This document shows, one piece after another, positions 40,052-51,419 of a stretch of 64,000 bases of DNA. The stretch is from Cohnella faecalis. GTDB taxonomy: Bacteria > Bacillota > Bacilli > Paenibacillales > Paenibacillaceae. A program made the position numbers and the translations under genes. Under the pieces are notes generated by a model, which was not told the origin of the DNA, searched no databases, and was given only the letters and a program-made list of their open reading frames with translations. Numbering within the stretch: the stretch's first letter is position 1; each line of letters starts with the position of its first letter. Where the stretch lies: the NCBI RefSeq assembly GCF_003570905.1, contig NZ_QXJM01000039.1:1736001-1800000 (forward strand), given 5' to 3'.

Positions 40052-42137
40052 TTAAGTTACCGTAAATCGGGAGAGCGACTCGCGAAGCTGGGTCGATACC
40101 GATTCCAATCGATTGGACAGCTGCACCAAGCCGTCGCTGATGCCAAGCTGCTCATTGCTGAGCGAAGCGACTGCTCCGAAGTAGCGGACGCTTCCTCGGC
40201 GACAGCGCTCACGTTGCTCATTGCCAGCGAAAGCGTCGATTGAGCGGATTCCAGCTGCCTGACCGAGACGGTCGCCGAATCAACGGCCTACGAAGCTCGA
40301 CATGTTGTCTTGAACAGCGACGAAAATCTGATTCGCTTCGCGCACCGATTCGATCTGCTCTTGGAAAATCGGATATGCCAGAGACAGTACGGCTACCGTC
40401 TCGTCGATTTCGCGCTGAATCGTTTCGACGATTTCGCGACGACTCCGATCGACTGACGGGATTGGTCCGCCAGCTTGCGTATCTCGTCCGCAACGACCAT
40501 GAAGCCTTTTCCGGCGTACCCGCGCGGGCCCGCTCGATTGTGGCGTTCAACGACAAGATGTTCGTCTGCTTCGTCATATTGCCGAGCACATCGAGAATTT
40601 TTTCGGATCGAACGCGTACTGTCCTTCAGCTTGTCCACCTTTTCAACCATGGAGCGAGTCATTTCTTCCGTCTGACCCGTCTTGTTGATCAGAGTGTCCA
40701 TGTAATCCGAACCGCGGCGTGAAGCTTCCTCCACTTCGTTGGCCGAATTGCCCATCTCGACGTTGGAGGCGATGACCGTCTGAACCTGGGTACCGATTTC
40801 GGACGTCATATCCGTCCCCTTCTCGGACTCGAAGGCGAGATTCGTTGCGCCGTTGGCGATTTCTTCGTAGCGATGGCGATTTCTTAGCCGCTTCGGCGTC
40901 TTGCGCGAAGCGTCCGTAAGCGAGGTTGCCGTATCGAGAACTTCTTTCGCCGAGCTGTTCGTCTGACGAACCAAGGTCGTAATCTCTTCTCATCGATTGA
41001 AGCTGTCCGCCACTTGACCGATTTCGTCTTTTTTGCGAATGGTCGAACGAACGGTCAAGTTTCCTTTTTCCCCTCGTTCATGAGCGTGCGAAGCTGTACG
41101 AGCGGTCTGCCAACCGTCCGAAGCACGATCAAGCCGATAGCGCAGCTATAAGCCCGCAAGCAACGACATCAGCCACGTCAAGTTGCTGATCGCCTTCGCG
41201 TCCTTCACAAGGCTCGATACCGGAATATTGCCAAGCAGAGTCCAATCGCTCGTATCCATCGTTCGGGCGGTAGACAGCATTTCTTGGTCGTTCTCTTTAA
41301 TCGTAGCCGTACGGGATTCCCCGGCAGCTCGAACGAATATTTTGTGCCCAGCTTCCATTGTCGGCCCGTATACGATGCCACCGTCCTGCGAGACGATGTA
41401 GCTCGAGCTTCCTTCGCCGAATTGAACGGTTTGCATGAGCGAATCGAGTACGCTGCTTGATTTCGATGAGGAGGTAATATTGTTTCCCGAGACTCAGGTA
41501 GCGTCCGACGCAAACGTCGGAAGGTGCGAGATCCGTCGACCCCTTTTGTCATCGTCGGAATCCATACGCTTTTCCGCTGCCCTCCTTGATTTTCTCCAGA
41601 ATAGGCGTGCTCGTAAGACTTCTCTACGCAACGTGCCTCCGTTGTCATAGTCTGGTCTTCTCATTAACCGGCACGAGGGAGATCGATTCGAGCGTGCTGT
41701 CCGACATAGCCATTCCGCTCATCTTCTCGGTCAGCTTGCGAGACATATCGAACTTCTCGTAATCGTCGTTCGCGGCGGCGAGCGTATTAATCAAATCGGT
41801 AAAGCGCTATCGTAATAAATTGCAGTGCAGCCGCTCGTACCCGTCAAACAGCAACGAGAACTTGCCTGCCGCTTGCTCGGCAGTCTGCCGGCTCGCTTCG
41901 CCACCTTATTTTTAATGATTGAGCTGGATTTCGAATAGGAGAAAATACCTAGTGTAACGACGCACGCCAAATACTGCAAAAAATAAGCAAAAACAGCTTC
42001 ATTCCAACCGAGCGAACCGGATTCTCAAATCTCTTCCCCTTCAACTTCCCCCCAATACGCTGAGTTAAACCACTTGCAGATTTGGTTTTGGCTTTCCAAT
42101 TGTCTGTCTTAGTCAGATCACGCCACGACTTCTTCAT
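40052..42137 (-). pseudogene. Inverted, multiply frameshifted copy of the chemoreceptor
   Basis: Reads the same protein as 33132-35246 in pieces across frames, starting with ATG complement at 42135-42137 and ending at TTA 40052-40054. One-base losses at many places (for example near 40230, 40440, 40880, 41330, 41800). I take these as read errors in the chimeric pass. Confidence 0.75.
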
Positions 42138-42324
42138 ACACTGTTACACCCTCCGGTACCAAAGTGAAGACTGTCGGCGGCAACAAAAAAACTGTCGAAA
42201 GTCCCAAGAAAGCGTGTCGTTGGCCGCCTTTCAGACAACGATTTTGCTTACTTTGACTACATTCGACAGCTGGAATGAAAATCCTTTGCACTAAAGTCCT
42301 ATTTTGTGCACAAAGTTTCCCTGT

Positions 42325-43561
42325 TTAGCCGATTCTTTTTCGCATAATATCCAACGGAGCTACTGGATGTTCCGTGCGAAAGCGGATTAATTGAAGCGGA
42401 TGACGTGCGACCTCAAGACTGTTTCCTTCGACATCCGTCATATCGCCGACCCTCTGAACGAACCGGCGGCCACCGGGACCGAAAAACTCCACTTCCATTC
42501 CAGGGCGGAAAAAGTTGCGCTGCTGGACGGTCGCGATTCCGGTATCCTCGTCGTATTCGGTTACGACGGCCGCAAAATCGAACGGAGCCGCCTTCTCTTC
42601 CGGCTCGTAAATATGCTCCTCGCTCCGGGAGTTGTATAGAAAAAAGCCGGTGTTCAGCGGGCGGTTCGCCGCCTTGCCGATATCCTCCAGCCATTCCGAC
42701 CTAAGAGCGTAGCCTTCGGGATTGTCCATATACGAATCGATTGCCTGCCGGTAGCATTCACGACCGAAGCGACATAATGGATGCTTTTCATCCGTCCTTC
42801 GATTTTGAAGCTGTCCACTCCGGCATCGATCAAGTCGGGCAAATGGTCGATCATGCACAGATCCTTGGAGCTCATCGTGAACAGGTTCATCTCCGGATCG
42901 GCTACGCTGCGTTCGTCCGCTTTCAAATCGTACTTCCAGCGACACGACTGCAGCAGCCGCCCCGATTGGAATCGCGGTCGGTAAAATGATTGGATAGAAC
43001 GCATCGTCCCGATACCGAGGAGCACATCGCGCCGTGGATAAAAACCTCCAGCTCGATATCGACGCGTCGCTTCATTTCGCGAATTTCGTCCATCGACGTC
43101 TCGCGGGCGAGAACGACGCGCGGAAGCCCTTCTTCCTTCAAAAACGAACCGCTGCCAATTCATCGTCGACTGCTGGTGCTTAGATGACCTCCAGCTTCGA
43201 GCAACCTGCTGAGCCGTCTCAACGATAGCGGGATCGCGGCGATAATGGCGGAAATACCGGCATTTCAAGCTCCTTCAAGTAATCGCCACACCGCCAGATC
43301 CTCTTGGGCGTAAATATTCGTGGCGACGAACACTTTGGCTCCGTATTTGGCGGCGAACTCGACGCCTTCCCGCATTCATCGAAGCTGAAGTTGTCCGCGT
43401 TGAGCGAAGGCCATATTTGTCCGCCGAATATAACGCATCGGCTCCGTAATGAACAGCGAACGTAAGCTTTCCAAGCTGCCTGCGGAGCAAGCAATTCAGG
43501 CTTCGCAAGTCTGCACGGTTTCCGCGAGCCTTGGCTGATCGTGTGAGAGAACGGATGACAT
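42325..43561 (-). pseudogene. Inverted, frameshifted copy of the YrrO-like U32 gene
   Basis: Complement of 31685-32944; the C-terminal part is open up to about 42620 and then breaks repeatedly. ATG complement at 43559-43561. Confidence 0.75.
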
Positions 43562-43588
43562 CGTTCTTCTCTCCTTTTCATTCTTGAA

Positions 43589-43861
43589 TCAATACACCTT
43601 TCCTTATACAAAAATCCGAAACCGAGCTCCCTCTCCGATGCTGCAAGCCCGAATCCGATTCAAACCGCGTTCGTCGAACTTATAGCTGTCCGGATTTGCG
43701 ACGAGACGATCGATTGCCTCTCGGTAAGCTCGAAGAACGGTCTCGTTATACTCTTCCGTCTTAAGCAGCGCTTCGACATACAGCTGTCCACTCCCGGCTG
43801 CATACAGCTCGGGCAGAGCTTCCAGCAACAAAATATCGTCCGACTCATCACATGAGTGCCG
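43589..43861 (-). pseudogene. Inverted C-terminal fragment of the YrrN-like U32 gene
   Basis: Complement of about 31380-31656, ending at the right turn-around. Contains one-base losses. Confidence 0.7.
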
Positions 43862-44241
43862 TTTGCAGCATATCGGCGCGAGCGACTCTGGTGGAGAGAG
43901 CGCGGACAAGACTGTTTCTGGTCGAAATGGAAAGGCCGGACGAGAGATTCCCCGTCTATGAGGATGCAACGGCACTCATGTGATGAGCCGGACGATATTT
44001 GTCTGCTGGAAGCTCTGCCCGAGCTGTATGCAGGCCGAGTGGACCAGCCTGTATGTCGAAGCGCTGCTTAAGACGAAGAGTATAAACGAAACCGTTCTTC
44101 GAGCTTACCGAGAGCAATCGATCGTCTCGTCGCAAATCCGACAGCTATAAGTTCGACGAACGCGTTTGAATCGGATTCGGGCTTGCAGCATCCGGAGAGG
44201 AGCTCGGTTTCGGATTTTTGTATAAGGAACAGGTGTATTGA
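43862..44241 (+). pseudogene. Direct (third-pass) C-terminal fragment of the YrrN-like U32 gene
   Basis: Matches about 31269-31656, beginning right after the turn-around and ending in the same TGA (44239-44241). Many one-base losses (for example in GCGCGAGCGACT where the intact copy reads GGGCGCGAGGCGACT). Confidence 0.75.
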
Positions 44242-44269
44242 TTCAAGAATGAAAAGGAGAGAAGAACCG

Positions 44270-45522
44270 ATGTCATCCGTTCTCTCACACGATCAGCCAA
44301 GGCTCGCGGGAACCCGTGCCAGACTTGCGAAGCCTGAATTGCTTGCTCCCGCAGGCAGCTTGGAAAAGCTTAAGTTCGCTGTTCATTACGGAGCCGATGC
44401 CGTCTATATCGGCGGACAACAATATGGCCTTCGCTCCAACGCGGACAACTTCAGCTTCGATGAGATGCGGGAAGGCGTCGAGTTCGCCGCCAAATACGGA
44501 GCCAAAGTGTTCGTCGCCACGAATATTTACGCCATCAAGAGGATCTGGCCGGTGTGGCCGATTACTTGAAGGAGCTTGAAAATGCGGTATTTCCGCCATT
44601 ATCGCCGCCGATCCGCTATCGTTGAGACGGCTCAGCAGGTTGCTCCGAAGCTGGAGGTCCATCTAAGCACCAGCAGTCGACGATGAATTGGCAAGCGGTT
44701 CGTTTTTGAAGGAAGAAGGGCTTCCGCGCGTCGTTCTCGCCCGCGAGACGTCGATGGACGAAATTCGCGAAATGAAGCGACGCGTCGATATCGAGCTGGA
44801 GGTTTTTATCCACGGCGCGATGTGCTCCTCGGTATCGGGACGATGCGTTCTATCCAATCATTTTACCGACCGCGATTCCAATCGGGGCGGCTGCTGCAGT
44901 CGTGTCGCTGGAAGTACGATTTGAAAGCGGACGAACGCAGCGTAGCCGATCCGGAGATGAACCTGTTCACGATGAGCTCCAAGGATCTGTGCATGATCGA
45001 CCATTTGCCCGACTTGATCGATGCCGGAGTGGACAGCTTCAAAATCGAAGGACGGATGAAAAGCATCCATTATGTCGCTTCGGTCGTGAATGCCTACCGG
45101 CAGGCAATCGATTCGTATATGGACAATCCCGAAGGCTACGCTCTTAGGTCGGAATGGCTGGAGGATATCGGCAAGGCGGCGAACCGCCCGCTGAACACCG
45201 GCTTTTTCTATACAACTCCCGGAGCGGAGGAGCATATTTACGAGCCGGAAGAGAAGGCGGCTCCGTTCGATTTTGCGGCCGTCGTAACCGAATACGACGA
45301 GGATACCGGAATCGCGACCGTCCAGCAGCGCAACTTTTTCCGCCCTGGAATGGAAGTGGAGTTTTTCGGTCCCGTGGCCGCCGGTTCGTTCAGAGGGTCG
45401 GCGATATGACGGATGTCGAAGGAAACAGTCTTGAGGTCGCACGTCATCCGCTTCAATTAATCCGCTTTCGCACGGAACATCCAGTAGCTCCGTTGGATAT
45501 TATGCGAAAAAGAATCGGCTAA
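44270..45522 (+). pseudogene. Direct (third-pass) frameshifted copy of the YrrO-like U32 gene
   Basis: Same as 31685-32944 but with one-base losses near 44533, 44585, 44613, 44669, 44707, 44897 and 45374. From about 44900 the sequence agrees almost perfectly with the intact copy. Confidence 0.75.
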
Positions 45523-45708
45523 ACAGGGAAACTTTGTGCACAAAATAGGACTTTAGTGCAAAGGATTTTCATTCCAGCTGTCGAATGTAGTCAAAGTAAG
45601 CAAAATCGTTGTCTGAAAGGCGGCCAACGACACGCTTTCTTGGGACTTTCGACAGTTTTTTTGTTGCCGCCGACAGTCTTCACTTTGGTACCGGAGGTGT
45701 AACAGTGT

Positions 45709-47820
45709 ATGAAGAAGTCGTGGCGTGATCTGACTAAGACAGACAATTGGAAAGCCAAAACCAAATCTGCAAGTGGTTTAACTCAGCGTATTGGGGGGAA
45801 GTTGAAGGGGAAGAGATTTGAGAATCCGGTTCGCTCGGTTGGAATGAAGCTGTTTTTGCTTATTTTTTGCAGTATTTTGGCGTGCGTCGTTACACTAGGT
45901 ATTTTCTCCTATTCGAAATCCAGCTCAATCATTAAAAATAAGGTGGCGGAAGCGAGCCGGCAGACTGCCGAGCAAGCGGCAGGCAAGTTCTCGTTGCTGT
46001 TTGACGGGTACGAGCGGCTGTCACTGCAATTTATTACGGATAGCGGCTTTACCGATTTGATTAATACGCTCGCCGCCGCGAACGACGATTACGAGAAGTT
46101 CGATATGTCTCGCAAGCTGACCGAGAAGATGAGCGGAATGGCTATGTCGGACAGCACGCTCGAATCGATCTCCCTCGTGCCGGTTAATGAGAAGGACCAG
46201 ACTATGACAACGGGAGGCACGTTGCGTAGAGAAGGTCTTACGAGCACGCCTATTCTGGAGAAAATCAAGGAGGGCAGCGGAAAAGCGGTATGGATTCCGA
46301 CGATGACAAAAGGGGTCGACGGATCTCGCACCTTTCCGACGTTTGCGGTCGGACGCTACCTGAGTCTCGGGAAACAATATTACCTCCTCATCGAAATCAA
46401 GCAGCGGTACTCGATTCGCTCATGCAAACCGTTCAATTCGGCGAAGGAAGCTCGAGCTACATCGTCTCGCAGGACGGTGCATCGTATACGGGCCCGACAA
46501 TGGGAAGCTGGGCACAAAATATTCGTTCGAGCTGCCGGGGGAATCCGGTACGGCTACGATTAAAGAGAACGACCAAGAAATGCTGTCTACCGCCGGAACG
46601 ATGGATACGAGCGATTGGACTCTGCTTGGCAATATTCCGGTATCGAGCCTTGTGAAGGACGCGAAGGCGATCAGCAACTTGACGTGGCTGATGTCGTTGC
46701 TTGCGGCGCTTATAGCTGCGGCTATCGGCTTGATCGTGCTTCGGACGGTTGGCAGACCGCTCGTACAGCTTCGCACGCTCATGAACGAGGGGAAAAAGGA
46801 AACTTGACCGTTCGTTCGACCATTCGCAAAAAAGACGAAATCGGTCAAGTGGCGGACAGCTTCAATCGTATGATGGAAGAGATTACGACCTTGGTTCGTC
46901 AGACGAACAGCTCGGCGAAAGAAGTTCTCGATACGGCAACCTCGCTTACGGACGCTTCGCGCAAGACGGCCGAAGCGGCTAAGGAAATCGCCATCGCTAC
47001 GGAAGAAATCGCCAACGGCGCAACGAATCTCGCCTTCGAGTCCGAGAAGGGGACGGATATGACGTCCGAAATCGGTACCCAGGTTCAGACGGTCATCGCC
47101 TCCAACGTCGAGATGGGCAATTCGGCCAACGAAGTGGAGGAAGCTTCACGCCGCGGTTCGGATTACATGGACACTCTGATCAACAAGACGGGTCAGACGG
47201 AAGAAATGACTCGCTCCATGGTTGAAAAGGTGGACAAGCTGAAGGACAGTACGCGTTCGATCCGAAAAATTCTCGATGTGCTCGGCAATATGACGAAGCA
47301 GACGAACATCTTGTCGTTGAACGCCACAATCGAGGCGGCCCGCGCGGGTACGGCCGGAAAAGGCTTCATGGTCGTTGCGGACGAGATACGCAAGCTGGCG
47401 GACCAATCCCGTCAGTCGATCGGAGTCGTCGGCGAAATCGTCGAAACGATTCAGCGCGAAATCGACGAGACGGTAGCCGTACTGTCTCTGGCATATCCGA
47501 TTTTCCAAGAGCAGATCGAATCGGTGCGCGAAGCGAATCAGATTTTCGTCGCTGTTCAAGACAACATGTCGAGCTTCGTAGGCCGGTTGGATTCGGCGAC
47601 CGTCTCGGTCAGGCAGCTGGAATCCGCTCAATCGACGCTTTCGCTGGCAATGAGCAACGTGAGCGCTGTCGCCGAGGAAGCGTCCGCTACTTCGGAGCAG
47701 GTCGCTTCGCTCAGCAATGAGCAGCTTGGCATCAGCGACGGCTTGGTGCAGCTGTCCAATCGATTGGAATCGGTATCGACCCAGCTTCGCGAGTCGCTCT
47801 CCCGATTTACGGTAACTTAA
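45709..47820 (+). pseudogene. Direct (third-pass) copy of the chemoreceptor with three one-base losses
   Basis: Identical to 33132-35246 except for losses near 46402 (G), 46480 (G) and 46791 (G), each in or beside a short G run. If the array is an artefact, this and the intact copy are the same gene. Confidence 0.8.
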
Positions 47821-47919
47821 TAGATAGGTGCGCTCTGAATGCAGGAGCTGCCTCAAGGCTTGGTAGCCTTGAGGCAGCTCCTTTATTTGTAGGTTACGAA
47901 GAGCCGCCGGAGCTGTTTG

Positions 47920-49470
47920 CCTAAAGAGTGGTACCTCGTCCCGCTGTTGAGCATGCGCCCCCACTATTCGTCGAAAGAATGGTACCGCGTCCCACTGATG
48001 AGAGTCCGTCCTCGCCAATCGTCGAAAGAATGGTACCTCGTCCCACTGTTGAGCATCTGCCCCCGCTATTCGTCGAAAGAATGGTACCTCGTCCCACTGT
48101 TGAGCGTCCGTCCCCGCCAGTCGTCGAAAGAATGGTACCGCGTCCCACTGATGAGAGTCCGGCCTCGCCAATCGTCGAAAGAATGGTACCTCGTCCCACT
48201 GTTGAGCATCTGCCCCCGCTATTCGTCGAAAGAATGGTACCTCGTCCCACTGTTGAGCGTCCGTCCCCGCCAGTCGTCGAAAGAATGGTACCTCGTCCCA
48301 CTGATGAGAGTCCGTCCTCGCCAATCGCCGAAAGAATGGTACCTGGTCCCACTGTTGAGAGTCCGTCCCTGTTATTCGTCGAAAGTATGGTACCGCGTCC
48401 CACTGTTGAGAGTCCGTCCCCGCCAATCGCCGAAAGAATGGTACCGCGTCCCACTGATGAGAGTCCGTCCTCGCCAATCGTCGAAAGAATGGTACCGCGT
48501 CCCACTGTTGAGCGTCCGTCCCCACCAATCGCCGAAAGAATGGTACCGCGTCCCACTGATGAGAGTCCGTCCTCGCCAATCGTCGAAAGAATGGTACCGC
48601 GTCCCACTGATGAGTGTCCGTCCTCGCCAATCGCCGAAAGAATGGTACCTCGTCCCACTGTTGAGAGTCCGTCCCCGTTATTCGTCGAAAGAATGGTACC
48701 TCGTCCCACTGTTGAGAGTCCGTCCTCGCCAATCGTCGAAAGAATGGTACCGCGTCCCACTGTTGAGCATGCGCCCCCGCTATTCGTCGAAAGAATGGTA
48801 CCTCGTCCCACTGTTGAGAGTCCGTCCCCGTTATTCGTCGAAAGAATGGTACCGCGTCCCACTGATGAGAGTCCGTCCTCGCCAATCGTCGAAAGAATGG
48901 TACCTCGTCCCACTGTTGAGCATCTGCCCCCGCTATTCGTCGAAAGAATGGTACCTCGTCCCACTGTTGAGCATGCGCCCCCGCTATTCGTCGAAAGAAT
49001 GGTACCTCGTCCCACTGTTGAGCATCTGCCCCCGCTATTCGTCGAAAGAATGGTACCTCGTCCCACTGTTGAGCATGCGCCCCCGCTATTCGTCGAAAGA
49101 ATGGTACCTCGTCCCACTGTTGAGAGCCCGTCCCCGTTATTCGCCGAAAGAATGGTACCTTGTCCCACTGTTAAGCGTCCGTCCCCGCCAATCGCCGAAA
49201 GAATGGTACCTCGTCCCACTGATGAGAGTCCGTCCCCGCCAATCGTCGAAAGAATGGTACCGCGTCCCACTGATGAGCGTCCGTCCCCGCCAATCGCCGA
49301 AAGAATGGTACCTCGTCCCACTGTTGATCATCCACCCCCGCTATTCATCGAAAGTAAGGTACCTCTTCCCACTGTTGAGAGTCCGTCCCCACCAATCGCC
49401 GAAAGAATGGTACCGCGCGTCCCACTGATGAGAGTCCGCCCTCCGCCAGTCGCCGAAAGAGAGGCATCCC
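47920..49470. repeat. 51-bp repeat array C, third pass (cleanest copy)
   Basis: About 30 units between GGTACC at about 47930 and 49409, with almost no one-base losses, so the best reference for unit order. The fixed trio ATGAGAGTCC, TTGAGCATCTG, TTGAGCGTCC occurs twice in a row (about 47997-48297), and TGAGCATCTG/TGAGCATGCG alternate near 48915-49085. Confidence 0.92.
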
Positions 49471-49589
49471 ATGCTCAATGGTCGCGTCGGAAGAGGAGTA
49501 GCGCGTGTTATCTGCCGGACCCTGTATATTTTGGAATCCCCGAAATACGGCAACAATGAGAAAAGGAGGAATGGACGGAGGGAAGCAAA

Positions 49590-51419
49590 ATGTCGAATCG
49601 GTTTGCCTATCGCGCTTTTCAAATGTTGCTGATTCTCGTCTGCTTGTTCGCCATCGCGGCGCTTCGACTGGCTTGGGTTCAACTGGGATCGGGTCGGGGG
49701 AGAGCGGAACCAAGCGCGTCGATCGCCCGTCAGGCGGTGCTGGAGCATTCCGATGAGCTCGTGATCGATACGGGTAGAGGAAGATTTCTGGACCGGAACG
49801 GGTATTTGCTGACGGACCGGACGGTAAACGGGCTGGTTGCTTTTCCAACTGGCGGAATGCCAAGAGGCTCGGAGGCTTCGATCAATCAATTGGCCGCTGC
49901 TTTGGGAACGACGGGCGAGAGCTTATCCAATTGGTTGGATAGTTTGAAAGAGCCCGCGATGTGGAGGGCGCACAAGTCCCCTGTCGCGGCGAACCTGACG
50001 GACAAACAGGCGAGCGCCGTTGCGTCCGCAGGCTTGAACGGCGTATTCGCGCTACCGTACCGCAATAGATATCCGGACGGCTCCGAGCCGCTCCATGCCA
50101 TCGGTTACGTATCGCAGCATCCGGAACGGCTTAGCCGGTTATATGCGAGCCAATTAGCACGAAATCAAATCAAGGAGACAGACGGGATCGGGGGCTCAGG
50201 TCTTGAGAAGTCGCTCGATAGGCTCATACGGGGCATCGGTCCGACGGAGGCGGTAAGGCTTACCGATGCGCAACGAAGACCTCTCTCCGGCTTGGGCGTA
50301 CGTCTAACGACTCCCGACAATGCCCATTTTCCTCTGCAGGTTCATACGACCCTCGACCATGGCATGCAGGAGGCCGTTGCTGCGCTCATGGAGAAAGCGG
50401 GTGTTAAGCAAGGGGCGGCGGTCGTTCTGGACGTCCGTCAAGCGGATATATTGACCATGGTTTCTCTCCCGAAGCTCAATCCGTATCGAATCGGCGCGGA
50501 AGGGACGGATGAACGGAATCATGCCCTGACCGCTTTTCCGCCCGGCTCGGTGTTCAAAACGGTTACGTTGGCGGCTGCCCTCGATTCGGGTACGGCGAAG
50601 CTGGACGATTTGTTTCGTTGCGACGGGGAATTCGACCGCTACGGACTCAAATGCTGGCTTCAGGGCGGGCATGGGGTATTGACGCTGGCCGAGGCATACG
50701 CTCAATCATGCAATGTCGCCTTTGCGATGCTAGCGGAGCATCTGGATCCCGCTTGGCTGCAAATTACGGCGGATAGATTGGGACTGGGCAGGCAAATCGG
50801 GTGGAATTCGGAGGCTTTCAAGGATGGAAAGCCGCTTCGTCTATTGGGGGAAGAGGAGAGCGGAAAAATATTCTCCAGCCGCAAGGCGGCGGAAGACGGA
50901 GGCGTGAGAACCGGAACGGGTATCGGGCAACGGGACGTACGCTTGACGCCGCTCCAAGCGGCTAACCTCGTCGTCACGCTCCTGCATGGAGGTAAAGTCG
51001 CTTCTCCGCGGATCGTATCGGAAATCCGTTATGGCGACGGGGCTTTGTTCGCCGCGTTGCCCCCGCAATCCGCTCCGTCCTCGTATGGAGCCATACGTCC
51101 CGAGACAGCGGCGGCCGTACTGAAACAAATGAGGGCGGTTGTAACGGACGGGACGGCGGAGAGCGCGCTCGGCAACGCTAAATGGCCTTTGGCGGGCAAG
51201 TCGGGAACGGCGGAGCTCGCAGGCAAGCTTAAGGCCCGCAACGATCATTGGTTCATCGGTTACGGGCCTGCGGAAGGGACTCCCCGCTATGCGGTTGCCG
51301 TGCTTATTGAAAACCAGCCGGCCGGCTTGCGCAATCGCGCCTCGGCTTTGTTCGGCGATATTATGGATTCTCTTCGAGATCGGGACGAGCAGGCTGAGGC
51401 TCGAACGGAGCGACGGTGA
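49590..51419 (+). CDS. Class B penicillin-binding protein (transpeptidase), intact copy
   Basis: 609 residues. One N-terminal membrane helix (about residues 9-30) anchors an extracytoplasmic dimerisation region and a transpeptidase domain. The active-site motifs are all present: SVFK (near residue 319), SCN (near 372) and KSGT (near 537). It cross-links peptidoglycan; which stage (septum, side wall, spore) is unknown. No PASTA repeats. AGGAGG and GGAGGG precede the ATG. Its last 59 bases overlap the converging permease gene. Complete only in this pass. Confidence 0.92.
   Translation: MSNRFAYRAFQMLLILVCLFAIAALRLAWVQLGSGRGRAEPSASIARQAVLEHSDELVIDTGRGRFLDRNGYLLTDRTVNGLVAFPTGGMPRGSEASINQLAAALGTTGESLSNWLDSLKEPAMWRAHKSPVAANLTDKQASAVASAGLNGVFALPYRNRYPDGSEPLHAIGYVSQHPERLSRLYASQLARNQIKETDGIGGSGLEKSLDRLIRGIGPTEAVRLTDAQRRPLSGLGVRLTTPDNAHFPLQVHTTLDHGMQEAVAALMEKAGVKQGAAVVLDVRQADILTMVSLPKLNPYRIGAEGTDERNHALTAFPPGSVFKTVTLAAALDSGTAKLDDLFRCDGEFDRYGLKCWLQGGHGVLTLAEAYAQSCNVAFAMLAEHLDPAWLQITADRLGLGRQIGWNSEAFKDGKPLRLLGEEESGKIFSSRKAAEDGGVRTGTGIGQRDVRLTPLQAANLVVTLLHGGKVASPRIVSEIRYGDGALFAALPPQSAPSSYGAIRPETAAAVLKQMRAVVTDGTAESALGNAKWPLAGKSGTAELAGKLKARNDHWFIGYGPAEGTPRYAVAVLIENQPAGLRNRASALFGDIMDSLRDRDEQAEARTERR

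Larger units (their letters stand above)
37694..43861 (-). repeat. Inverted copy of the 31.4-37.6 kb segment
   Basis: Reverse complement of the U32 - chemoreceptor - array C - PBP segment. The left turn at 37693/37694 joins GATGCGCAAC (equal to about 50273) to the complement of the stretch ending near 50208, so about 65 bases are skipped. The right turn near 43861 joins a stretch equal to about 31379 to one equal to about 31269, skipping about 110 bases. Single-base losses are dense all through. Best explained as a fold-back or missed-adapter read. Confidence 0.85.

Noticed and set aside
37694..43861. Real composite transposon or inverted genomic island
   Set aside because: No transposase, terminal repeats or target duplications; the arms are simply the flanking genes read backwards with one-base losses.
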